Assembly: GCF_001649575.2 (NCBI RefSeq)
Contig: NC_051452.1
Coordinates: 7,986,591-8,050,590, forward strand
Origin: Kryptolebias marmoratus
Taxonomy: Eukaryota > Chordata > Actinopteri > Cyprinodontiformes > Rivulidae
Direction of reading: 5' to 3'
DNA: 64,000 bases
The stretch's first letter is position 1; each line of letters opens with the position of its first letter. Below the pieces are notes generated by a model that saw nothing but the letters and a program-made list of their open reading frames with translations, did not search any database and was not told where the DNA came from. Shown piece after piece: positions 50,226-60,920 of this stretch. A program made the translations under genes and the position numbers.

Positions 50226-50339
50226 ATCTACATAAAACAAAAAGCATGAATTGGACAAGACCACCAACTTCGGTTGTTTTCATGGTCCAGTTACCATGCT
50301 CTTCCCGACAATCACGTAATTTCCTGTGCTCATCTATTC

Positions 50340-50900
50340 ATGTTTGTTCGTTCATCTGTTAACGTCATGAACCACCTGACAAATTTTAATGAAAAATACT
50401 GCCCAACTGATTTACTTTTGAAGTCAACCCAATTCATGATAGCTGTCAGAACCAACTGACCTTAAAAACACAAAAATGGCTATAAGCTGGTCAATTTTAC
50501 AGACATTGAACTAATATTTGGTGTGGTAGTAGCTGAAAGTGATCCCCAACACTTGTTCTGAGTGCCACCAGACTGCGAAAGGTCTTTATTTAAAAAGGTT
50601 GCCATTAACTATTAAAGTCATCTTGCAGTTTCTGGATTTTAATGAAACTTTTAGGAAATAAATATTGGATATACCTTTACAACTGATTAACCTTTGGAGC
50701 CAGTTCAATTAAAGATGGTCGCCACAGCCAAATGACTTTTGAAAACACAAAAATTGCAATAATTCAGTCAATTTTACAGATATTGTGCTAACGTTTGGTG
50801 TGGTAGTAGCTGAGAGTCCTGCTCAAGTCGTAGTCGAAGTGCTACTCACTGAGCAGCAGCTTCGTTTAAAGCTTCAGCATTAACTGCTGGAATCAAATGT
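50340..50900 (+). repeat. family A dimer, plus
   Basis: First unit: catgaaccacctgacaaatt, W remnant (cccaattcatgatagctgtc), H (ggtgtggtagtagctgaaag). Second unit: tacaactgattaacctttgg, W (aaagatggtcgccacagcca), H (ggtgtggtagtagctgagag). The two H modules lie about 285 bases apart (50520 and 50799), a direct measure of monomer length. Confidence 0.85.
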
Positions 50901-51569
50901 AGTTTAAAATTAGAACCACTTTTACCTCTGAGGCTTCACTTCATTTAACATTCTTTAGGAATGGCAGTAAAATAGTCCTGGCTTTGGTTAAATGATGTCT
51001 TCAGCGTGGAATAATCGTTCCTCATCACTCAGTGATGTTTCCCCTTCACACTGATTGCCTTTACATTGTCAGTTGCTTTAAAAGAAAAAAAAAAAGGTTG
51101 CGGTTCATTTCTTAACTTCACCAGTGAAGCGTCAGAAGCAATTAAGTCTCAGCATTTGAGGTCCTGCTTTCAAGTCAAATGAGAAGGAGGGAGAGTGGGA
51201 GGGAAAATGGGGGGAGGAAATGAGAAAAGGTCAGGGTGGTCACCGTACAAAGATGCTGCATGCAGCCACACAAAGTCATGCAAATCATTTTAATCTTAAT
51301 CGTGACGGCACTGCTTTGAGCATCTGGTTTTATGTGTTATAGCGGAGGAAATGATAGAGAGCCACAGTTCAGTTTCTGTAAACAACAATGGCAATGTTGT
51401 CAAGGACATTTAAACTGTTCTTGCGTGAAGAGTCACATTCGATCATGCAAATTCACAGCGTGGACACTAGTGGAACTCGTATGCGTGCATTTACCAAATC
51501 ACTGCTCTGAATAATTTGGATATTAATTCAGCTGTGGGTCCCTAATAGTGCTTTTACAAAAGCCGATTA
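50901..51569. other. non-coding stretch
   Basis: Unique sequence with a purine-rich patch (51180-51235). No exon or repeat recognised. Confidence 0.45.
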
Positions 51570-52508
51570 TAATTAAAGACCTAGCGTTACTTAAAAGAAT
51601 GGATATCACCTGCCATCTTCATGCCGAGTATTAGACTGAGATCATAAGTTAAGAAATGGACTTACAGCCGATTTTGTTAAACCTTATTAATAACATAATG
51701 CGAGATTCCATGTTATATCACAAGATGTCACACTCAGAGTAGGTGTTGGGGATCGGTCTCCAGCTAATACACCAAATTTTAACTCTTTCTGTGAAACTGA
51801 ATTAGTCATTTTTGTGTCTTCTAAGGTCAGTTGGCTGTGGAGGCCATCTTGAATTGCATTGACTCCCAAATGCTAATCAGTTGTAGACGTGCGTTCGTTA
51901 TTATTTCCTGAAAGTTTCATTAAAATCAAAAAGGAGCTAGTCTGCTAACAAATAGGATTGACACAAACAGTTCATGCCCAAGTTTGAATTATTGGTCTTG
52001 TGCAGCGGTTAGCATTTGGAGCACGTGTTGCAGATGACTCTCAGCTGCTACCATACCAGATTTTTCTTCAATATCTGCAAAATTAACTGAATTATATGTA
52101 TTTTGGTGTTTTACAAGGGGCTGATTGTTTTCTTAAAACCCATCCAGTGGCTCATGAACTATTTAGCTAACAGAGCTGACTGCGAATACTTAATGGCACA
52201 ATTTTAAACTAAATTTTGGGAATCTCGTTAGTGCTCAGGGTATGTGTTAAGGATCAACTTCAGCTAATACCATTCCAAAGTTCAGCTTAATATCTAAAAT
52301 TTTGCATGAATTATTGTCATTTTGGTGTTTGCTAGGTTCAGTTAGCTGGGGCGGCCATCTTGGATGGAGTTGACAGTAAAGGTTAATCAGTTGTAGGGGT
52401 ACACTGATTACTTTTTTGCAAGTTTCATTAAAATTTGTTCAGTGATCATGAGGTATAATGGTAAAACAATCGTTCATCTTTGCCTTTTGGCAGCAGGCGA
52501 TGATAACA
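51570..52508 (-). repeat. family A trimer, apparently complete, minus
   Basis: The most complete array: outer end gacctagcgttacttaaaag with gatatcacctgccatcttca; unit 1 with W (ctgtggaggccatcttgaat); unit 2 with H (ctctcagctgctaccatacc) and K (gaactatttagctaacagag); unit 3 with W (ctggggcggccatcttggat) and K-like catgaggtataatggtaa. It closes with gccttttggcagcaggcgat. The first and last segments carry CCTGC(TG)CC-like motifs in inverted orientation. About 940 bp. Confidence 0.85.
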
Positions 52509-53399
52509 ATGAAAACAACTGAAAACTCACCTGTTAACCTTTTCCAAGAGCATTAAATTGCAAGTAGTACAGTCTATTGAAGAAAAAGTGTTGAAGAGAA
52601 AAGATATTCATTTATATATTTATCCATATACTGTCTTTAACATCAAGCTTTTGAAGCCTTTACATCAGACTTGTGTACTTTTTATCAGTTAAAAAAAAAA
52701 CTAATTGGAAATGTTCTCATGTTATACAACATTTACATTAATCTGTTCACTTTATTGCTGTTATAAACTGTAATGTTTTAAGAAAAAAAAGATTAAAACT
52801 TTCCAAATATTCTGTCTCTAAAGTCCAGCGAGGTGTAGGGAGGAGTGTTGATGGCATTACAAACCTCTGAGTTCATTACCACCCCGATGAGCAATAACCA
52901 TCACTCACTTAGCACCAGGTGCAATAACCCATTTAATGTCATAATTATCGATCGCGTTTGATAGCCACAGCAAAAGGTCGAGATGAGTTTTTCTTTTTTT
53001 TTCCTGCCTCAGTCGGTAAATGTGGAAGCAGGTGTAGTTGAAAGCGGAGCTGGAGAAAAAGACTGATTCCCACAGACAGCCTCCCCCGCTGAGCGTCTGA
53101 CAACTGGCTGCCTGATTGGTGGAGACAAAAAAAAAAAAGAAGAAGCACACACACTTGTACATTTTTAACAAAAATACACTCTAGGGTTCAAAGGCAGTCA
53201 AAGCTGGAGAAGACGCTGAGATGAAACATTCGGGCATCTTATAGAAAACGTGCATAAATCTGAGCAAAGAAGTAACATTTTATTGTTAGAAAATGTGCAT
53301 TAAAATGACAGTTTTAACATTCTCGAGTCTAAATTTATATCCAAATTAAAACGACTGTTCTGAAAACGAGAAGCAATCATGTTTTTGCTCAAGTTTGTG
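52509..53399. other. non-coding stretch
   Basis: AT-rich with short homopolymers. Frames at 52905-53171 (minus) are driven by T runs and lack splice support. Nothing else recognised. Confidence 0.45.
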
Positions 53400-53870
53400 T
53401 TCATTTGTTTGTAACAATAATAAAACATCTCTTGGACCAGTGGATGACTTTTATTGAACCTCTCAAAGTAATCACTGGGTGTACATTTACAACTGATTAA
53501 CTTCTGGAGTCAACCTAATTCAAGATGGCACAACTTCTACCAACTAATGATAAACATAAATGGTTAATTCTCACCAAATTTTAGCTCAGTCCCTATGAAA
53601 CTGGTTGTGGTAGTGCCTGAGCATTATCACCAACACACACTTCGAGCAGTAAACGTTAGGTTGTAGTTTGGCTTAAAATTTTGGCATTAACTGTTGTCCT
53701 CAACTTTAGCTGCCACCGTTTATCCATGTTAACAAATAAACTGTCTGTAATTTAGTTATCATAATACTGAGCTAATGTTTGGTGTGGTAGTTGAGTCATT
53801 CACAACACAAACTGAGCACAAGATCTCATTTTTAAAAATGTTGAAGTTAATTCATGGCTGCTGAGTTAGA
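53400..53870 (+). repeat. family A degenerate dimer, plus
   Basis: First unit: acaactgattaacttctgga, W (caagatggcacaacttctac). H-side remnants appear twice (ggttgtggtagtgcctgagc near 53603 and tttggtgtggtagttgagtc near 53778). The order is partly scrambled by deletion. Confidence 0.72.
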
Positions 53871-56039
53871 TTTTGACACTTGCACGGTTAATGTTTACAC
53901 CAAAAACTGCACCAATAATAAATAATTAATCAAAAACTGCTCCAAATTTTCATTTCAAATGTGAACTTGAGTAGATTAAATCATAAAGATGGGGCTGGTT
54001 GCTGAATTGGGCAGCAAACATAAGTGCACGCCTAAAATATACCTTTTTTTAAAGCTGTTCACAAGACAAAAAGCCATGGTTTTCAGAAACTCAGCCGCAC
54101 GGTTTAACTCGTCTCAAACACTGTATTCAATGAGACCTCAACAAAAACTACAGCAGTTTTCTCACAAATTTGATTCGTCAGCTGGTCTCCAACAGTTGAG
54201 AGGTTACGGTTATTTTGTATCGCATAAAACTTCAATAAAAACTTGGACTAAATGGCACGTTGGGATTTTATTAATCCTTATTGACGTTAGATACGTATTG
54301 TATTGTCCACAGATTAAGGATGCCTAACACTACCTTTTACACATCGGTACCTGAAATAATGTGCTTAAACTGTGTTCACCCAAGGTTTTGAAATTTGGCA
54401 TTAAATGCATACTTTTGTTCAAATGCTCTTTTAAAAATGAACAAACGTGGCCATAATAACAGGCTCACTCTGTGAATTTAAACAAAGAATTTATGACTCC
54501 AGAAGTCATTTTCGTGTAAAATATAGGATTAAATAAAACTTGTATTCTTGTTGAATGAGGGCAAAAGAAGAAATACAGCACCATAAATACGGTATTTTTA
54601 TTACAAGTGCACTAAAGCAAAATAACCTGTGTGAATAAATCCAAAACAGCAGTGATGTAAACAAAGACAAATGACATACACTGTAAACACTAATGCAAAT
54701 TACATCATGCCTTGTCCTCATCCTCAATCATTTCTTGCCATCCCTGCTCAGCCTGCAACTCCTGAGTCATCAGACACTATTGTCAGCCAGCCTCCATCGG
54801 CGAGTACACAGGGCTAAATTATACACCCCTTTTTAATAAGGCTATGGATTGTTTGAGGAATGACACGGGCCCTGCTGTTGATTATATCGAAGGCCTGTTG
54901 TTTTATATCCTGCGAATGTCAGATTTCTGCTATTTACATCCCTCAACTCCTGCGTGCCGGCGAATGGTTATTGATTTTGCCACAGATTAATGGTGGGGGA
55001 GTGTGAAATTAAAAACAAAAAGACTAAAAAGGTATGGTGGTGGAGGAGAACTGAGGAGTGTAGTGTGGACAGAGGACCTAAAATAAAAATGGAGCAAAAG
55101 ACGAACTAAACTGTGAATAGGTTTGCTACCTTGGGGGGGAAAAAAGTAATTACAGCAAGAAAACCAGTTGAACTTGGATAAGCCTGAGATCGACATACAA
55201 GGGTTTCAGTTGGGCGTCCATCTTGGCCTCGGTGGTAAACAAAATGTTATTCCATATTTCTGTCCTGGCACTGATTCTTCAAGCAGTTTTCTCCGGACTG
55301 GGATCTACTTCAAGACCGTTTGATGCTGTTGCCACGTCTCCATTGAGTATGTTTTTTTTTTTTTCGCCTACAGTTACAATCCGTGGTCAAGAGCCAGACT
55401 GCAGCTCTGACTGTTCCAAGCCTTCATCTTTGTTTTAAGGAAAAAGATGCCCCTGTCAGACTCCCTGTTCCACATCGACAATCTGTGATGTTCAAAGCAG
55501 CCCAGAAGTTGTTTTTCAGTAAATTATTTTGCCTTTTTTTTTCTAAAGCGAACCAACTGCTTGTTTTGTGCTTCTATCTTTGAGTTTTGTTTCCAATTAA
55601 AATATTAATTCTGTTTCTGTCTTTTCACAAAAGCTTTGCTGTGATTGCTTTACTGGTATTTCCAAGTAGAAGATATCTATATTTTCCCATCATTCTCTAA
55701 CTAGATGTACTTCATTATTAAGTTTTCCCCAAGTTTGTTTTTGTTCTATTTTAATAACCTTTAGATTGTTCAGCAAAGGGCTTGATGCTAAAGCTTATAA
55801 GTGTGAATTTCATGAAATAAGTTCAGTTTTTAATGACCCCAGTGGATTTTAATGGTTTACTGCTTGTGCAAACTATTTCCTATAGGAAAGGTGTGTTTTA
55901 AATAAACAAAACTAAAACATGAACACCAAAAGCAGTACAAAAACAAAGGTGTTTGTTGCTGTGTGGTCTATTGAGAGCAGCTGGTTGTAGAGATGATTGT
56001 CAAACACTTTTTTTTTTTAATTAAGAAGTCTAGTTGCTT
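53871..56039. other. non-coding stretch with CNE-like block and a small open frame
   Basis: The block 54740-54995 has balanced composition, several TAAT/ATTA words and no coding signature, typical of a regulatory element. At 55244 an ATG opens a 64-residue frame with a hydrophobic N-terminus (see findings). Neither is proven. Confidence 0.4.
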
Positions 56040-56580
56040 TCAGTTCAACTTCCTAGGACTACTATGCCCTATACAACACCAGCCTAAGTCACTCTGTCAT
56101 GCATGGGGGAAGCATGATGTTGAACTAAGGGATCAAAGCTCGACTTCCATCCTCCTGTCCCCCGCCCAACCACACTTGATTGTGGGTAGCATCCCTGCAA
56201 ATACCTCAAATACCTCAAGCAGTTGAGGTGTTTCTACTTCAGCCGATCATTTTGTAGAAGGCGGCTGATAGAACAGAATCAAATGAAGCTGCTCTTAACT
56301 CCAAAAGGCAGGATCTGCTCTGACTCAGTCCTGTCCAGGTGAACATCCAGGTGCTTTTAAGATCCCACTTGCTCAATGTCTGTTCCCTGCATGTTCACCA
56401 GCATGAGTGGGGTGTGTTTCCTCTGGGAATCCACCAGCGGCTCTTTGGTTTTCCTTGCATTGATCTTGAGGTGGTTCTGCTAGCGCCAGCCCACAAAATC
56501 CTCAGTCAGTTCTGTCATTTTTATCTGTGGTGAGTCAAACAACCATAGTGTCATCTGACAGATTTTGAAGATGGCAGGAT
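56040..56580 (-). pseudogene. Rex1/CR1-like LINE reverse transcriptase fragment
   Basis: On the minus strand, in order: a decayed active-site region near 56535-56560 reading SDDTMVV (usually ADDT); then INARKTKEPLVDSQRKHTPL, matching the conserved region after the active site in Rex1/CR1-type LINEs (pattern N-x-x-KTKE-x-VVDFR); then MQGTDIEQV and KHLDVHLD, corresponding to the thumb-side YLGVHL motif. Frameshifts and stops interrupt it throughout. It is an old, inactive fragment. Clade naming is from memory. Confidence 0.75.
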
Positions 56581-56599
56581 GTATGAAGTCCATGAAACG

Positions 56600-56800
56600 T
56601 GCAGTGGAAGTAGTATCTCATTGGCCTGCGACTGAGAGTAGTTGGCAACTCAAAATTGCTTGAAAAAAGGCAAATCGAGAACCCCAACAAATGTTTTGAG
56701 ACATTTTAGAGAGTCTGTTGTAAATGCTGTTGACCCAGCTAGTCACCAGCAGTCACAGCCTAGTATAATACTACCCTAAATGGTGAACTAATATGCTCCA
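56600..56800. repeat. dispersed repeat family B copy
   Basis: Carries ttggcaactcaaaattgctt and aatgttttgagacattttag followed by agagtctgttgtaaatgctg. Similar to the fragment at 31.13-31.28 kb. Confidence 0.45.
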
Positions 56801-58624
56801 GAACAGATTCCTGATGGTTATACTCCCATAAAGTTTCCTTGCTATTTGGCCAAAGAGACTCAACCAAGTCGAGGTTTTATTTTGGGGGGTGGGACTGCAA
56901 TGAGCTTATATTGGTCTCTTTGGTGGGAGTGTATTGTAAGCATCAGCCATGTCCTTTTTAAAGCTAATAGCAGCTAGTGTTGCTTACTTTTTGCTCTTCA
57001 GGGACACAGAAAAGGGTTGAAGCATTTGACTCGGTAGCAAGCACAAATAATATCGGTGATGTTTGTCGTACAGGTATAGATCAGGCAAGTTTGAAGTGAT
57101 CTGGGAGATAATTGGGACTTTATCAGTCAAGACAGAGCACGGAGTATGAAAAAAGAGTTGTTTTATACATTTTGGAGCTCGTTTGGCTAGTCATTAGCCT
57201 AGCCTGGTTAAAGACTTTTGCCTTTTTCTTTATAGTCTGATTGGTGTCATGACTGTTACGCTTAACTATTAAAAGGATAGTCCTGTCGGCTTCGAAGTGT
57301 TAAGATTTTTTGATGCAGCCAGTGAAGTTACGCTGAGAGATAAAATGTGTTGCTCGATAGAAAACATTTGTCATAAATACTTTAATCTTAATCAGCTTCC
57401 ATTTGATTTTTAAAATCTATTTAATCACAAAATATCAGTATATTATATATTTTCACAGCTTAAATAAAGGCTTTGTTGCGACCATGAACTGAGCTGATTT
57501 TTTTTTTTTTCTGCGATGACTTGGCCTCTTGTAAACCGAGGTTTAGCGTTTTACAATATTTTCAGATTTTATGTCCAGCTTATGGTCTCCTGACAGAAAT
57601 AGGAATGGAACATGAAATATAAATTATTTCAGTTTGGTAGTAATTTATAGTAAGCAGTGGCATTGGTGCTGTAAAATTTGATGAATTTGTTTCATTAAAA
57701 ACTGAGCGGTAAAGAATTTAAAGCTTGACTATCGTTAATTTAACACAATCAAAGTGGAAAAAATCTTTTGTTCCGTTTAAAATAGTAGTCCAGATTTAAA
57801 GAGACTGGGGGCAAAGTTAAAATATATATATATATATGGGTGGTGAAATGTGACGAAGTGATAGAAGAGCAACTCAAAAGGCAGACCTTGACCAAGTCTG
57901 AGTCAGGAGAAAACGGGTCATCAAAAATTCTGATGGACGTGAGAAGTTGGCGGGGAAAGATGTTTAAAACAAATTGATGGGGATCGAAAAGGAAAGAGTG
58001 TGAGGAGGGGAAAAAAAAAGATGACAGGACTGGAATGAGGTGTTGGGAGGGGAGCAGATAGATGAGTGACATTTTGGTTTCTCTCAGCAATAAAGCGCCT
58101 CCCCAGATGCAGGCTGTCTGGTTTAAATGGGGGCCGTCACACAGAGGGGCTCATTTGCCTTTCAGTTGCTCATTACGTCCAAACCAAATTTACTTTCGTT
58201 GCTGGAAGGCGTCTTCCCCGCCACCCACCCCACCCCTCGCTGTTACTGTTTGTGTGTTTCCACGTGCGGCTGTGCATGTGATTCCTCACATCCGTCTATT
58301 TTAAAGAGGCTACGGCAGCAATAAGGCGCCATTTCGCAAGAAAACACTCAAATCTTTGTAATTTTCAATTAACGTAAAGGCACGACAATTAAAGACGAGC
58401 GGTAATATGGAAAACGTGTTTAACTTTTAAACTGTGACCCCACGACTGAAGATGTTTTTTTCTTTTAATAGATATTTGATCAGACAAGAAGGAAAAATTC
58501 CAAGAAAAATACCCGTGTGTCACCAGTAGGCGGTGATAAAATTTATATTAACAAAACACATTTCAGAGTCAGAACCACTAAAACTGTTGGACAAAGTTAA
58601 TCAAGCATAACGAAAACATTTAAA
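56801..58624. other. non-coding stretch
   Basis: AT-rich to 58050. The patch 58090-58330 is GC-balanced (gtttaaatgggggccgtcac) and may be regulatory. A short TA run sits at about 57824-57837. No exon recognised. Confidence 0.45.
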
Positions 58625-58930
58625 ACTAAATATTTTCCAGGTAGTGAGCTAAAATTAGATGTGGTGGTAGCTGAGAGTCATCCCTAACACATACTTTCAG
58701 CCCTCCATATTGTACAGGATCTTTGATTAAAAAGATGGTTTTGACTGTTTGAGTCTGTTGACAAAATACCTGATGAACGAAACTCTCCAATGATATTTAT
58801 TGGATGATTACCTTTTTAGAGTAAATCAGGTAAGAGATTGAGCAATACTGGGTGAGATCTTAGTTGAAAATTCTGGCGGGAAATGTGGCAACATGCATTC
58901 CTTCCAGGAAGGCTGAGGCTTAAATCTTTT
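58625..58930 (+). repeat. family A partial with palindromic end, plus
   Basis: H (gtggtggtagctgagagtca), a degraded second core (ctgttgacaaaatacctgat), and the outer end cattccttccaggaaggctg. This extends the palindrome rule to another copy. Confidence 0.75.
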
Positions 58931-59689
58931 TATTTGTTCTGACTGATGTTTGAAGCCCAGCTTCACTCTGAGGAAATATCAAGCACAGGTGCTGCTTTGT
59001 GACTGATTCTGAATCCAGCAAAGCACAAGGAAACACACAAAAATGATTTCTTAAATGAAAGCTAAGTTAAACAGACAAACGTGGACACATGGACGCACAA
59101 CAAAGATGGCTCCTCCTTTTGCTCGCGTGTTGAAACACAAAGACCTCGCATCTTAAACGTCCTCGAACCTTCCTTCACAATGACTTCTCCCATATGGTTT
59201 GTGCTAATATTCTGCTCTGAGCCAGCACACTGGAACTCTCTTACACACACACACACACACACACCCCTGCATAGGACATCATCGTGTGTGTGTGTGTGCT
59301 CAGATCACAGGCAGTCCTTCTGTGCTACATTAACTACAAACTTCATTTCCTCTCGAAGAGAAGCCACCGGCTGAAAATTGGCTGAGACGAGTCATTAAAC
59401 CTGTGTCAGACACACACACACACACACATCTGTTACACAAATGACCCTTCTTTATACACACACCTGTGTCAGTGTAGCTGGTGATAACCAAGCACCTGCT
59501 GAGAAATGATTGGCCCTCTGTTGGAGAAGCTCCAGTTTTCACGCCCATGTACAAATTTGTGTGCACATTTGCAAGTCTTTAGATGGATTTTATGACGTGT
59601 GTGTGTTTTGCAGACAGAAGTGGAAGAATTAACACACAGATGTCTCTGGATTAAAGGGGACCCACAAAAGCATGATGAAATTGAATAAA
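58931..59689. repeat. CA/TG microsatellite cluster in non-coding DNA
   Basis: (CA)n at 59243-59265, (TG)n at 59284-59298 and (CA)n at 59410-59428 lie within 190 bases, in alternating orientation. Open frames here are produced by the repeats. Confidence 0.85.
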
Positions 59690-59790
59690 AGACCTAGCAT
59701 TGATGGAGTTGTAGACATTTCGGTCAAACATTCAAAGTATCTTTATGTGATCTCATGCGATCTCAGCCTTCGCCATGACATCATCACTGT
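59690..59790 (-). repeat. family A outer-region fragment, minus
   Basis: Starts aaaagacctagcattgatgg, then ggtcaaacattcaaagtatc and tatgtgatctcatgcgatct, all from the outer end of family A. The core is absent. Confidence 0.6.
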
Positions 59791-60161
59791 CATGTGGCAT
59801 TTAGGGATGATTAGAAGAATAATTAATCAAAAATTCTAATTAACTGGAAACTTTAAACAAAAATCGTTTTTATTCTGTCATTATGGGGCACAAGAGCCTG
59901 TTCGTTGTTAAAGTTTCCAACTAAAATCTTAAAATCTGAATCCCATTATTTCACATCTCTATTTAAAAAAAGGGTCACATTGACTTTTATATGCGTTTAA
60001 AATGTACTAAAAATCTGAGAACTATTATAAATTATCTGTAGTTTTACCATTAAGTTAACCAAGGACATTCTCCTGTTTTAAGAAAAAAAAAAGTTTCAGT
60101 TAAGGGTTTAATTTTCCATATCAGTCATTTTGTGGAAGTAGGTAATTTTCTCCCCGTGTGC

Positions 60162-60356
60162 CTAATTTTGGGATGAAACTCCACATTTCGTTCTCAGCTG
60201 AGCCTTTAAGCTGCGAGGCCGCCTCGTCAGCATCGACTCAGAGCTGCGTGGCTTCTGAGGAGCACGGATGATGGCGATGGTAGGGGGCGGCGATGAAGGC
60301 TGCAGGACCTGCGAATAATCGTCCAACGCTGATGGGGGGTCCAGGATCTGGGATGT
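60162..60356 (-). CDS. putative terminal coding exon of an unidentified protein
   Basis: A 195-base segment, open from a splice-acceptor-like border (polypyrimidine then ttttcag, ending at 60357) to a TAG stop. It is in phase 0 and encodes 64 residues, beginning TSQILDPPSALDDYSQVLQP. The tail is rich in serine, proline and arginine (PSSPPP, KPRSSES, RRPRS), suggesting a disordered basic C-terminus. GC content is higher than in the flanks. An AATAAA signal on this strand lies at 59869-59874, about 290 bases after the stop. The exon joins in frame with the one at 60458-60528 across a 101-base intron. I do not recognise the protein; a chance frame remains possible. Confidence 0.5.
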   Translation of the reverse strand, partial: TSQILDPPSALDDYSQVLQPSSPPPTIAIIRAPQKPRSSESMLTRRPRSLKAQLRTKCGVSSQN

Positions 60357-60457
60357 CTGAAAACAGATTTGTGGGAGCAGGTTATGTGTGAGTGGCTTAT
60401 GGATGGATTGTGAGTCCTCTTTGGTGGTTTGCAACTCAGAGGAACTAACTGACATAC

Positions 60458-60528
60458 ATCTTTGGCGGGGTTCTTCAAATAAAATTCAATCAGGTCCGCC
60501 TGAGGAATTTGTTTCTCGAGCAAAGGTC
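60458..60528 (-). CDS. putative internal coding exon (71 bases)
   Basis: Borders on the minus strand are tatattcag|ga at the 5' side and aaagat|gtatgt at the 3' side, both consensus-like. The exon starts in phase 1 (GA completes a codon) and ends in phase 0. It encodes PLLEKQIPQADLIEFYLKNP then AKD, a mixed hydrophobic-charged sequence unlike the AT-rich surroundings. It can be preceded in frame by the exon at 62278-62329 (giving a glycine at the junction) or by 60621-60674. It is followed in frame by 60162-60356. Product unknown. Confidence 0.5.
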
Positions 60529-60620
60529 CTGAATATATAAATATATTAGATTTAAATGATCTTTTAGTGACATCCATTCTAGTTCTCCTGACTCTTAATA
60601 TTGTCTTTTCAGGCCTGTAC

Positions 60621-60674
60621 CTCTCTGTGGGCGGGCAGCTTCTCTGCAGAGGCCAAACAGTGCCAAACGTAGCT
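60621..60674 (-). CDS. possible alternative coding exon (54 bases)
   Basis: Minus-strand borders are ttttctag|ag and agag|gtacag. Read with a phase-1 start it encodes LRLALFGLCREAARPQR and ends in phase 1, so it fits between the exons at 62278-62329 and 60458-60528. The acceptor lies at the edge of a minisatellite and the direct junction without it also keeps the frame, so it may be optional or spurious. Confidence 0.28.
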
Positions 60675-60678
60675 CTAG

Positions 60679-60920
60679 AAAAGTTGCATCATCTAAAATG
60701 AATTACTGTAAAAGATAGAAAACCTTCACTGTATAATACAAATGATCATAAATGGTCAAATATTTGTGTTGGCTAAAATAAATGATTGTAAACTGCAAAA
60801 AAAAAAAAAGCTGCACTGGATTAATTGAACGTCTGTAAATGGTAGGAAAGCTCCGCCACCTAAACTGGACTACCATAAGTCACAGAAAAGCTGTGCCACG
60901 TAAAAGGAATTACCGTAAAT
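60679..60920. repeat. degenerate minisatellite, about six units of about 40 bp
   Basis: Successive units share the pattern agaaaagctg, then cacctaaaa, then gattaccgtaaat (for example at 60841-60880 and 60881-60920). Earlier units are more decayed and include a poly-A tract (60798-60810). In the proposed gene model it is intronic. Confidence 0.6.
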
